The notes beneath the pieces are model-generated. The model did not search any database. It was not told the DNA's origin and was given only the letters and a program-made list of their open reading frames with translations. DNA of 64,000 nt from Serendipita indica DSM 11827. Its lineage: Eukaryota > Basidiomycota > Agaricomycetes > Sebacinales > Serendipitaceae. Position numbers and translations under genes: made by a program. Below are positions 47,278-57,456 of the stretch, piece by piece (the first letter of the stretch is position 1; every line of letters begins with the position of its first letter). The stretch is taken from NCBI GenBank assembly GCA_910890315.1, contig CAJVGD010000042.1:1426001-1490000 (forward strand), written 5' to 3'.

Positions 47278-49867
47278 GGCGCCGAGTTGCTCTTGCCGTC
47301 TGTGAATCCAAGGATATCAGATTCTGGAACCAATGACGAGGAATATCAGCTCCTTATTCCCTACTTGCTACAGCGGTCGCGACGTGTCGATGGAGGATCC
47401 CGTAGACGACCTGCGGCGAAGTGCTGAGCGTCCACGCTGCGCCTTGTAGCACCGGCAGCTCGAGCTCTGTAGCAGTCACAAGAATATTTCCTTCTAGCTT
47501 GTTATAACGCGTCGCTGAGCGCACTGGACAATGTCGGCGTCCCTTTGCAGGTCTAGGTCGCTGAACAACTTGACGAGCACCCATGAGCCACCAGCGACGA
47601 TGTTTTAGCGATGCAGACGCGCCGTTAAACGCGCCTTTTTGGAGGATTTAGAGACATTGGAGGGCATGTGTTAACATGAATGCTAATCGTCCCAGTTTGA
47701 ACGAGACTGTTGACGCGTTTCTCGAGATTCACATCTGCGGAGAAACCGAGCGCATCAATCTGCGGGGTAATTCGCACTTTCTCGGAATCAAACTGTTTCA
47801 AAGAGACATAATTGGGGAACACGGTCCGCGGCTCCTTTTACAACGGGAGAAGCAAAGTGAGTCCAGGTTCGGTTGTCGATCAATCCCGGCAACTGTACAT
47901 GTAATATTTGGAGCTCTTGCAGGTTTACTCATGGTTACTGGCAAGGAGAATCACAGCCTTTGTCTTCTTCTTCCCCATCGGGTGCTGTTGCTCCAGTATC
48001 TCTACATGACTCGGCTGGTTCACATCATCGGCATGCAGCCACAAGACGGATTATCATTTCAAGTAAACCTCCATGCCGACGTGGATGTCCGCAGGTGGCG
48101 GCAAGCACACAGTTCTAGCGAGGTTTGTCGTCTGCGTGTGTTTTAATTACTCCGAAATACCTTCTCTCTAGTGCGACGAGGTATTTTCTAATGCACCATT
48201 GAAGATCAGACGAAATCGGGTAACACACGGCGGCCACAGTTACACCTCCAGATTCAGAACCATTGTGTGGTCGCGGGGACATTATCACCATAACGAGCTC
48301 CAGAGTCGGACGCCGTGTGGATAAAAAGGAAACCAAATTCCCTCGTCGATTTGAAAGGGCAAGAAGCCTGATGCGAGATTTCCGGACAGCTTTCGGCAGA
48401 GCGATACATCTCCTAATTGGATTGTAGGAGAAGCAAGGGTGATCAACGAATCGTTTGTTACACGCCTTATGTGCGCGCCAGCGTCCAGCCGCCTCGGGCT
48501 CATTTTGTGAGGGGATCCCCCGCAGTAACTACGTCCAGGGTGAGTGTCTTCAGTGTCACCGGCAGATATTTCTACCGTCCCGAGCGTGCCGCCAGGCTAA
48601 CGAACAAGCCAGGGGTGAATACGACGAGACGGCTTCTCTCATTCGCGTGTAACATCGGTGGAACACGGAAAGAGAATAGACGAAATGAAGAATCACACGT
48701 CCCCCCCGTCATCGAACCGCCTGGAGATAATTGACAATGATCACAAGGCCATCACCCGGAGGCCCAAGTGGATTTCCCAGGGGAGGTTTACCAACCCGAG
48801 GAAGTCGATGTGAGATGTTGTGGAAACGTCGGTTTTTAGAGGTGAGATAGTCCAGCGGGATATGATTATTGAGCGCTTCCAGGTTAAGCCACACGCGTCC
48901 AGGCGTGCGAGACTTCGTTGCAGCATGGGCAAGCCGTGTAATCGCATGTTCGAAGACTAGACGAAATGCGCAGTTCTGGTTGCACCTGGGCCCCCCGGTT
49001 CGTGTTCATGAGGGGGGGAGGGGGTTCGGTTCCCAAGGCAGATGCCGGCCCTTGTCTCAGTCTCGCAAAAACCGGGTCGCTTCTTGGGACGAGAGAGATG
49101 ACCATTGAGGAACCAGATGGAGGGGTGGCGGGCCTCGAAAGCAGCCCCTATCGCATATTCACGCGAGCAGCCCTAATAGTACGTACTCAGGGGGATTTGC
49201 AGCCGGGGAGAACGGGACGAGAGGTCGGAGGGAGGGCCAGACAGCTTAATTTCGACGCACATATTAAATGCGTGGGAACTTGCTAAAACCGGGTATTGAA
49301 TCCTCCATTATGGAGGCCATTCTGGTTCAATTAGCCTTACGGAATGAAGGGGCCGCCGCTCGGGATCTGTCGAATGTGTATGCCTTCTCCTCGTCAACTA
49401 TCACGCAGCCGTATTAAAACCGCGTGCACTCGCGCCGCCGTCCATAGGCTTTTTTCGTCTCCCACACTGGCAGAGCATCGAGGGACTGACGGGCGACCTG
49501 CACACGCCCCTTCTCTCGCATATTCGACGGCATATCTCATTCAAGATCACTACTGAGCTGTCATTCGGGACGTCGCCCAGTTGGATTACCGTGGGTCCTC
49601 GCGGATATCAATATTCATCACCCAAACGGCCCAGCCGAGCATCTACGACGTCCACAAGGTCAATCAGGCTGCCGCTGATTGTAGCCCACGCTGGCGCAAC
49701 GCTCTTTCCCTCCCACTTCGAGTCCGACCCCTACCTTTCCGCACGCCCTCGACGCCCTCGATCGACACGGGTTGGCTCGTCGGCGCACAAACGACGAAGA
49801 AATTTCTATTCATCCCCACGATCGTGATGAATCATACGACGCTCACGATCCAGCGCCAACAAGATCA
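47278..49867. other. Long gene-free stretch between NDR kinase and homeodomain genes
   Basis: This is the largest gap in the window. On the minus strand a 76-codon frame (47354-47584) precedes the kinase ATG and may be 5' UTR. On the plus strand a frame at 47676-48146 lacks family resemblance. A G-rich tract lies at 49012-49024. The 300 bases before 49868 are rich in TTC and CCC. Such length is typical for promoters of developmental regulators. No RNA gene is recognised. Confidence 0.5.
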
Positions 49868-51840
49868 ATGATGCTCTCCGCCTCGCACCCATATCCTGCA
49901 AACACTACGCGAACACATAGCTCAGCGATATTCAGCAGATCACACACTCTGTCTACAGAACGTACCTCTTCTAGCTCGGCCAGCCAGCACACTCCTCTCC
50001 CTCCGACGTCCAACGTCCTGTTCCCCCAGCGACCCAGGGGCTCTACACTCCCATCATATTCTTCTGGATCCAGCTCAGTGGTATATACCTCCATTGCACC
50101 AGAGCGACCCACAGACGACTACGAGGAACCACCACCGTCGCGTAAAGAACGCGCATTCACCCTCGGGAGTCGGAGCTCACAGTTTCAGCACCAAAATTAT
50201 ACTGGAGGTGACCACGATGACCGTGCCAAGGTAGCACTCCCTCCTATTCGCGTTAGCGACCATGAGGGGGATGCCCATGACCACGACGAGAGGAGCAAGA
50301 TTCAGGATGACCCGTCCGTCAATAATAGGACCTACAACTTTGGAAATAATGTACCCAGGCTACCGCCAATCAGGACCATGCTGGAAACACGAATGCTTCC
50401 CACTCCAGACCATATGCGCTCGGGTGATTCGAGAACGCCGCCTCCACGGTCGCCAACTTCGCCTCAGCAGCGTGCAAGAGATTACCACTCGCGTGGGTCC
50501 GTCATTTCGTCCTCTTGGAACGGCTACAATATCGGAGCAGGTAATGTTGGAAACTTTCACCGTGAGTATTTCCTTTGCATGACAAGTAATGGCGAGCCAA
50601 TTACCGGAACGACGATCGCCGGTTCCGTTGGATCGCGACCTTGTCAAAGGGCACGGGATACGAGCTGACACCGCCACAGACCCTTCGCCCTCTCCAGATG
50701 ACAGCTCTCATGCTTATCGCCAGGCAAGTCACAACGGGGGTGGGGAAATGCAGACGCCCATGTCGTCCTCTTCTTCAGTCTCTTCTTCACTATCCAGCCA
50801 GCCAGTCTCCCTTCCCCCTTCTTCCCCGCAACGCAATTCTAAATACCGGGGGTCACTCGCATCTGCCGGTGCTTCCATCCTCTCGCTGACGGCACCATTT
50901 CGCCATAAAAAGCATCAAGTTCCCGGGGCTGCATCTCCTCCAGTGCACCAATATGAGCCTTCGCCTCGAGGCTCCTTTGACGACTCGGAATATTCGAGCA
51001 CCACACGCTCAACCCCTCGACACGTTTCCGAAGAATTGTCAAGTTCAATTGGAAGAGGCTCCTTTGGTGCTCAACCGATCCCTTCGGGCGTTCATCAGTC
51101 TTTGGCAAGCTCCCAAGGTAACATGTCAAACTCTGTCGGAAGCTTTCCAGTCACGAGTGAGAGTGACGGGGGAGGCTCTATGTCTCTCAGCATCCGTTCC
51201 AGGGTTGGAGAGACCGCGGGAGGGAAGAAACGCCGATCGCGGGCAACGCAGGAACAGCTAGAAATCTTGAATGGCGTGTATCAAAGGACGCCTTTTCCCA
51301 CGACGGTCGAGCGATCCGACCTTGCCCTACGCCTCGGCATGACACCGCGGAGCGTGCAAATCTGGTGAATCCGAATCCACAAATGGTACAAGAAAAGATG
51401 TCTCATAAGTTTTTTTTCCCTCCAGGTTCCAGAACAAGCGCCAAGGAGCAAAGCACAACGAGACTCGGAAGAGAGAGCACCCAACGCCTCTTTCGGCCAT
51501 CCCGCAAGGATCTCCGCCCATTCCGAATCTTGTTCCTCTCTCTATGACTGGGCCCTCACTCCCATTGGCCGCAGGTGAACCATACCGATCATCCCCGAGT
51601 CCTCTGCCACCCATGATGGATTTAGAGCCGCCGCGAGTGCAGCTACCGACACATCGAAGTATCTCGCATGGATCATCGTTGACCCCGAATAGCGTGGACA
51701 CCCTTGAGGGTCGTTCGAGAAGACGCGGCATGTCTGTCAACGACTTGCTCAGTCAAGAACGACATCCGCATCTCAGCCCCAGTCAGGCTCGAAACGGCGC
51801 TGGATACGAAGCAAATCACGACGATAAGATGGAGATTTAG
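49868..51840 (+). CDS. Homeodomain transcription factor
   Basis: Exons 49868-50561, 50680-51364 and 51426-51840 give about 597 residues. The first 400 residues are Ser/Pro/Thr/His-rich and disordered. The homeodomain lies at about residues 405-465: KKRRSRATQEQLEILNGVY, then LALRLGMTPRSVQIWFQNKRQ. The invariant W-F-x-N-x-R is present. The third intron boundary cuts the Trp codon of WFQNKR, a common place in fungal homeobox genes. It is a typical (non-TALE) homeodomain, with no HD1/HD2 mating-type features or partner gene nearby, so it is more likely a regulator of development, comparable in layout to Hom1-like proteins. The open frame continues upstream of the ATG without another ATG; the true start may be in an exon I could not place. 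The first intron acceptor (50679) is less certain. Confidence 0.82.
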
Positions 51841-52427
51841 CGGATGATGTTCAGCTTTAGCCCAGCATTGGACAATCTGACCACTCTCGGCCCGGAGCGC
51901 CATCAACAAGACCCTCGCCCGACCTTTGGAGAACTCGCCTGGCTCTCTTTCCCGGCTCTGTCCTGCTATTGCATGAAGAGACCATGGATCTCGTGTTCGA
52001 GAGCCCGATTGTCTCTGCGTGTTCATAGTCGATTTCTCGGCGCCGTTGCTGCTAACAGAAGCGGTTTCTGCCGCGGCACGACGTAAAATCCCCCTCTCTT
52101 TAGCCCCATGCATGCATATCTCCTTGCCTCGCTGTATCTATGCTGCATCGTCTTGGTTCGCGTGTGCGAGCTGGCGATCCCGCACGATCTTGACCCCGTC
52201 CACATCCATAGTTTCCGTCTCGGCCCAATGTCTTGTGTATTCTCTCGCAAACTGTGTGCTCTCGTCTTGGTCCATTGCTTGAATCGAATCTGTTACTGGC
52301 CCCTACCGGTCGTCGTTCGGTAGAACCTCGACTTCCCCACATTACGGGAAACAGGAACCGGGGGGCGACACCCGCTATGGCCCACCAGCTACGAAGAGAG
52401 CAACCAAATGGAGGCACTTAACACGCC

Positions 52428-52433
52428 AATAAA
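52428..52433 (+). terminator. AATAAA, possible polyadenylation signal
   Basis: AATAAA lies about 590 bases past the homeodomain gene's stop and about 95 bases before the TATA-like element of the next gene. If used, the 3' UTR is unusually long. Confidence 0.25.
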
Positions 52434-52527
52434 GATTTCTGTATGACGACTCTGCGAATCTCAAGCTCTAGAAGCGCGCTTCGCATCTGGCGACCCCGGC
52501 GGTCAAGCTTCGGGCTCTGCGCTCGAT

Positions 52528-52534
52528 TATAAAA
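52528..52534 (+). promoter_or_regulatory. TATA-like element TATAAAA
   Basis: TATAAAA lies about 229 bases upstream of the ATG at 52757, followed by CT-rich sequence, as expected of a TATA box with a 5' UTR of roughly 150-200 nt. Confidence 0.4.
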
Positions 52535-52756
52535 CCCAAGTAATCCGTATATCATCCTGCAGTACGACAACGTGGTCTATCCCACTCTTCTCTCCCTCCT
52601 GTCGATCCCTCCTCATCCTCTTGCCGGTCAAGCTCTCCTTGATCACCAATCCACTCCTTATATCTGTTCTCATATTTCGTCCCTTCGAGGCGACTTTTTC
52701 GGGTTGCCCGATTTGTAGCACCAAGTTTTGCAGGACAAGGCCGTGTATTTCTTATC

Positions 52757-54563
52757 ATGCCAGCGTGGAACACAACTGTACAAGACTATTCACCCCTTAT
52801 CACATATTCCCCTGTCGAAGCGTGGAGAGGTGGTTCAACTGTAGCGACATCAAACCCAGGATTCTACGAATACTTCAACGATGAGTATAAGACAACAAAT
52901 ATAACCAACGCGACTGCTTCATTCATGTTCAACGGAACCGGTGTCTGGTTTGTCTCCGTCTTGGCCTTGGATTTGCCTAATCTTTTGCAGGGTATATGGC
53001 TCCAAAGGGAGAGATCACGTAAGAGAATATTGTTAGCGGTGAAGATGAGACTAAAACCGCTCCAGGGAGAATATACAGTGCTGCTGGACGGACACCCAAC
53101 CGTGCTCAACGGTAGTGCCCCTATACCCCTCTTTCAGACATTACTGTTTGGAGTCGACCACCTGAGCCAAGGCCAGCATATACTACAGATTATCAATACG
53201 GAAAGAAACTCTGCTCACTCGAATATTGACGTCGATTTTGTAGGTGGGGTGGTGTATCAACTGGTCCTCAGCTGACGCGCCAATAGATCACTTGGGAACA
53301 ATCGCGGCCAGACGACACGCTCCTCCAACATTTTATTAAAGTCACAGCGGAGACAGGCTGGGACTATGGACCGTCTTGGAGTCTGGAACAGACCCCTCAG
53401 GCACCGGATAAGCAACTTCTCAGCACTTCGCCCAACTCCACCGTAACTTTGACCTTTTCTGGCTCACATATCGACATTTACGGCTTGACCAATGCAGAGT
53501 GTGGATCATTTGTGGCCTCCATTGATGGTGACGAAGGCAGCGGACTGCTGTCCTGTTATACCCCTGAGAGTCACTCTCATGTGTTGCTATATTCGGTTGA
53601 CACCAGTGGACTGGGTGTTCATAATCTGACCATTACTAGCAAGGAAGACCAGGGCCGCAAGGGACTAGTTCTCAGCCATGCCATCGCGACGACGAGCATC
53701 AACTTTCAGGCTAGATCAGAGTGTGTATATTTAGTTGATCCTTGTTCTGACAAACATGTTGACCGTCCATTAGTCCTCCACTATCCGGCCCCGTTGGCAG
53801 TCGAAGTGGGCCTCCGAATGCAAGAATGGCGCTCATTATTACCTTTTCAGTCCTCTCTCCCCTCCTTGCGTTGTTCCTCCTTTACCTTGTGTTTGTGAGG
53901 AAACAGAGAGTGCACCGGATCACACATGACAAGGAACGGAAAATTCAATTGGATGAAGAACTAGGTCATGCGAACGGGATGTTGATATTGCCGTATGGCC
54001 GACGTGGTGTACGGGTCGATCTACCTCGCATAAGTTCCTGGGCAGACGGCAAGCTGGCGGATAGACTGGACTCCATAGACTCTTTGGAAGGGTCTTTCGG
54101 ACAGGAGCCAGGTCGGGTATACGAGCAGGAGCGGCCGCCACCACTAGAGGTCTCGGAGCGGCGGCGCTCCAATGGCCTAAAGAGATCGCAAAGCAGCCCT
54201 CCTCAGATGTCATCACAAGCCGTACCGGGCAAGAAACGACACGTCGGCATCACTAGCGATCACACCAGGGCCACGCGAGCCGCCGCGGTCCCGAGGCTGA
54301 TCATCCCATTGGATACAAATCAGGCAGCCGGCCACCGACATATGCGAGATGGTGGTCTGGGGGGATATGGATTTGGTCGCGCGAGGTCGTCACCTATGAC
54401 CCCGCCGTCTGCACCACAGACGATGAGCCCGCCGCCGTTTCCCGAGTTTCCAACACCATTGCTTGGATTATCTTGGAATACCGGGAGGAGCTGGAGAGAG
54501 AAAAATAGGAGGTTATCTCACCCTCCTCCACCCGCGTACGAGCAAGCAATGGCCAACGTATGA
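52757..54563 (+). CDS. Agaricomycete-type single-pass membrane protein with two beta (lectin-like) ectodomains
   Basis: Exons 52757-52947, 52991-53018, 53066-53239, 53287-53720 and 53774-54563 give about 538 residues. There is no signal peptide. The N-terminal half has two repeated units: the first has VEAWRGG, TNATASFMFNGTGVW, VYGSKGRDHGEYTVLLDG; the second has ITWEQSRPDDTLLQ, SNSTVTL-like sequence (SPNSTVTLTFSGSHIDIYGL), CGSFVASIDGDEG. Each looks like a jelly-roll as in many basidiomycete membrane proteins. A membrane helix (ALIITFSVLSPLLALFLLYL) follows at about residue 300. The cytoplasmic tail is 215 residues, Arg/Ser/Pro-rich, with HPPPPAYEQAMANV at the end. Role unknown; the fold suggests glycan binding at the surface. 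Confidence 0.8.
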
Positions 54564-56003
54564 ACAGCTCGAGTTGATTACCGCAGCGGAGACTGCGCGT
54601 CTTCCGGCCTGCCAAATGTGTACAGTTGCCTGCCGGAGTGTTTAGTCGTTCTTGTGTCGAGCTTCTTGACTTGCACTAGCTGTACAAGTGACAAAAGAAC
54701 CTCTGGCCGTGTATGTCATCATCGCAATTTGTCCATAGTCAATCTTTACTGTCCGTTTGTCTTAGAGGAGTGTCATGAGGCGTCTGTCATATGGGCTAGA
54801 TCGATACGGAGCCAGGTCGAACGGCTCGCTCCCGAGTAGGACGAGAAGCCTTAATTTCCGACGGACCGGCTGCCTCGCAGGGGCTCGGTTCATCTATGTC
54901 AATAACAGAAAGCTCGTAGCGGCTCGATCAAGTCTAGACTATGAGGCCAGACCTCAGGGCCAGGGCATGACCGAGGTGGTTGAGCAATCGTCTGCCTGGA
55001 ACCGTGAACCTTTTCAACACGGGGGCTAGACATAGGGTAATGCCGTGAGTGTACATGTTTATGGGTCTGGTTCCCATCTTTTCACTCTTTCGATGGCTCC
55101 AAAGCTGCGACAGCTGAGACCGGGCGGCTGTGCCATGTGCGTGAAACAACGGGCGAATATTCATGGCGTTGGACAGAAGCGGTATACGACAAGTCGGGGC
55201 TGTACAGTCACCACGAGCGGCTGGACGAGTTACGCGACTTCGGTCCTTTTCGAACATGGGAATATAGCCTTTCGGGGACAGGCTACAGAATTCCCATTCG
55301 ATAACACACTCAATAATTAGTGACAAGAGCGCGATTTTGACAATAAAACCAGTCTGCGATCACTCTTCAGGCTTTGGCCGAGCCTCCGCCCAAGGAACGG
55401 GTTTGCCCTCCAATTTGCTTTGCTGTCCTCCGCGACCGCAGAAGCACGTCAAAGATCGTCCAAGAAGACATCTAAACGATGTTATCGTCTATCCCCTACG
55501 TCTAGCCTTTTCGGTCACCAAACCCATTCGAACGTCATGTCTCTCCTTCGACCTGCTCAAATCCACGCTGCCAGGAGGCCGTTCCATACACTGCGGCAGA
55601 AACTAGGACGAAAATGCTTACATCTGTTCCGCTCGCCTATAAAAACACCGTCCGCTTGCTGCCCATTCTCTCAAAGATCTTCCTCTTGTCTGGGAGCGTC
55701 TGTGATACTAGAGGCATAGTTACGTGCCTGCCTGCTTCGCATCCGTGCTTTCGACCTCGCCGGGCACATCCTCGACGCGTCAAAGCTTGTCAGCCAAACA
55801 GCGGGAATCGTCCAAGTTCTAAACGCTACTCTTTCGTTCCTTTTATTCCACTCTCCCCTGTCCTGGTCCTGTCGTTTGGTGAGTTGTCCCCACTCACATT
55901 TCAACTCCAGGCTCCTCGGATTTTGATCGTGCTTGGGTACCTCGGGTAGCGCGGCATCTCTTTCGTCAAGCCTACAACAAAACTTTAATCGACACAGTCA
56001 GCA
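54564..56003. other. Gene-free stretch upstream of the C2H2 gene
   Basis: No convincing gene. A 91-codon frame (55045-55320, plus) has Cys and Gly residues but no known pattern. The 3' half is CT-rich, and a TATAAAAA occurs at 55638-55645. Confidence 0.45.
55638..55645 (+). promoter_or_regulatory. TATA-like element TATAAAAA
   Basis: TATAAAAA lies 359 bases upstream of the C2H2 gene's ATG, followed by a long CT-rich stretch. It is a plausible core promoter with a long 5' leader. Confidence 0.4.
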
Positions 56004-56921
56004 ATGTCTTCGCAGCAAACACAACAACAAACCCAGGAGGATGCTTACTATGATCAGGTGAACCACGGGCATCATCCAGGTTGGTTTCGGCGTTATCGTC
56101 GTTGCAGTGGCACTAAAAGTATAAAAATAGGATATTTACAAGGTCAAATCGCGCAAAATCAGCCCTATGGTCAACCTGGCATATACGACCAGCGCCAATA
56201 TGCCTCGGCGGCTTCGTACCCGGACGGGCGGCCTCACTTTTCAGCTACGACGCCCGATGGTTTAGGGTATTCGTACCCATCTGGAGACGGCAGAGAATAT
56301 CACCCAGGCGTGCCAACTACGTCTATGCCGCCCCAGGGTGCAGATGTCTATAATCCACCACTTCATTCTCCCGGCGCCTATGCGCACCACGGTCACTATT
56401 TACAGCCCGGAGGATATCGTGCAGATTCGAGCTCGTATTTTGTGGATGCAAGAAGCGGTGGACCAGCTGGGTCACCCGGAATGCCTGCGCAGCAAGGATT
56501 AGCAGCGACTCGGCCAGTTCCAGCGCGCCTCAATACGGCACCGGTCTACTTAAACGACTCACAGCACAGTCCTTCTGGCATCTCGTCTCATTCACCGTCA
56601 GCCCTACGCGCGTCAGTCGATCCCTTCAATTCCTCGTCATCCTTGTCGTCCCAGCAGTCTGGAGTAGGACCAAACTCGTCTCTCCCACCATCTTCGACGA
56701 CAAGTGCCCCCCAGGCTCGTCCTCACGTGTGCGAACATTGCGGACTGGCATTTGTACGCGGCCATGACCTGAAGCGGCATTTGTCCACGCATTCGAACAC
56801 GAAGCCGCATGTCTGCGAATGCGGAAAATCATTCTCCCGCAAGGATGCTCTCAAACGACATGCGTTTCTCAAGAGCTGCGGGACGGAAAAGACCAGCGGC
56901 TACGTGACATCGGAGGATTAG
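56004..56921 (+). CDS. C2H2 zinc-finger transcription factor
   Basis: The frame is open over 305 codons, but 56080-56142 looks like a 63-nt in-frame intron (GTTGGT donor, ACAAG acceptor), which would leave 284 residues. The N-terminal 230 residues are Gln, Tyr, Gly, Pro and Ser-rich, disordered. At the C-terminus are two fingers: CEHCGLAFVRGHDLKRHLSTH (C2H2, in part C-x2-C...H-x3-H) and CECGKSFSRKDALKRHAFLKSC, where the first pair is C-x1-C and the last ligand is Cys, so it is a C-C-H-C form. The linker is HSNTKPHV in place of the classic TGEKP. This double finger at the end of a low-complexity protein is common in basidiomycete regulators. Targets are unknown. Confidence 0.82.
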   Translation: MSSQQTQQQTQEDAYYDQVNHGHHPGWFRRYRRCSGTKSIKIGYLQGQIAQNQPYGQPGIYDQRQYASAASYPDGRPHFSATTPDGLGYSYPSGDGREYHPGVPTTSMPPQGADVYNPPLHSPGAYAHHGHYLQPGGYRADSSSYFVDARSGGPAGSPGMPAQQGLAATRPVPARLNTAPVYLNDSQHSPSGISSHSPSALRASVDPFNSSSSLSSQQSGVGPNSSLPPSSTTSAPQARPHVCEHCGLAFVRGHDLKRHLSTHSNTKPHVCECGKSFSRKDALKRHAFLKSCGTEKTSGYVTSED

Positions 56922-57456
56922 CTGTTCATCATAGTCTGATGAAGGAGCAGAGTTTAAGATCGACTCTGTTGCTGTGTTCGACGGCGAATTTTCCTCCCCC
57001 TGTGGCTTGCTTTGGTCACGCCAAAGCCCTTTCTGGAAGCGAGACGCGCTTCGATCTTTATGGTTTTTCTTGTAACTCTGCCTTTCGTACGCGTACCCTC
57101 ATAGTAATCCGACCGCCACACTCGTCACTCGCTCCAGTTCGAGCAAAACGTATCCATACAAACTGTATCATTTCTTTTTTTGACGAAATAACGACACTTG
57201 ATCCTCTTCTTAGACCGCGATCGCTGGTTTTACGTCTCGAGGCATGACGCACAGAATAATCTTGACCTCTGCGACGTCCGGCTTGGAATTTACAAGCCCC
57301 TCTGTGGGTCATTTTCAGCGTTTCGGCCCTTTCCGAAGTCATAGGATAACTGGTCGGATATTCGTGCCAGAAGCTAGCTGGCTTTCGACTCGCCGCAAAC
57401 TCCTTTGAGCCGCCACCACCCGTGCCACCACCGCCGGCCTCTTCTCGTACCGATAA
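56922..57456. other. Intergenic between C2H2 and DNA ligase genes
   Basis: No gene is seen. It carries the C2H2 3' flank and the ligase promoter. Confidence 0.5.

Larger units (their letters stand above)
51841..52756. other. Intergenic, with promoter of the membrane protein gene
   Basis: No gene is seen. A TATAAAA (52528-52534) and an AATAAA (52428-52433) are present. The homeodomain gene may have a long 3' UTR reaching the latter. Confidence 0.5.

Noticed and set aside
47354-47584. Minus-strand frame starting MGARQVVQRP upstream of the NDR kinase
   Set aside because: It ends in a stop before the kinase ATG and I found no convincing splice that joins it to the kinase. Possibly 5' leader.
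47676-48146. Plus-strand frame of 156 codons in the large gap
   Set aside because: Composition is not protein-like in the second half and no family is recognised.
49012-49024. G-rich tract as a telomere or rDNA remnant
   Set aside because: No repeat unit such as TTAGGG follows; it is a single interrupted G-run.
49341-49556. Plus-strand 70-codon frame (start 49344) as an upstream exon of the homeodomain gene
   Set aside because: No donor and acceptor pair joins it in phase to the first homeodomain exon.
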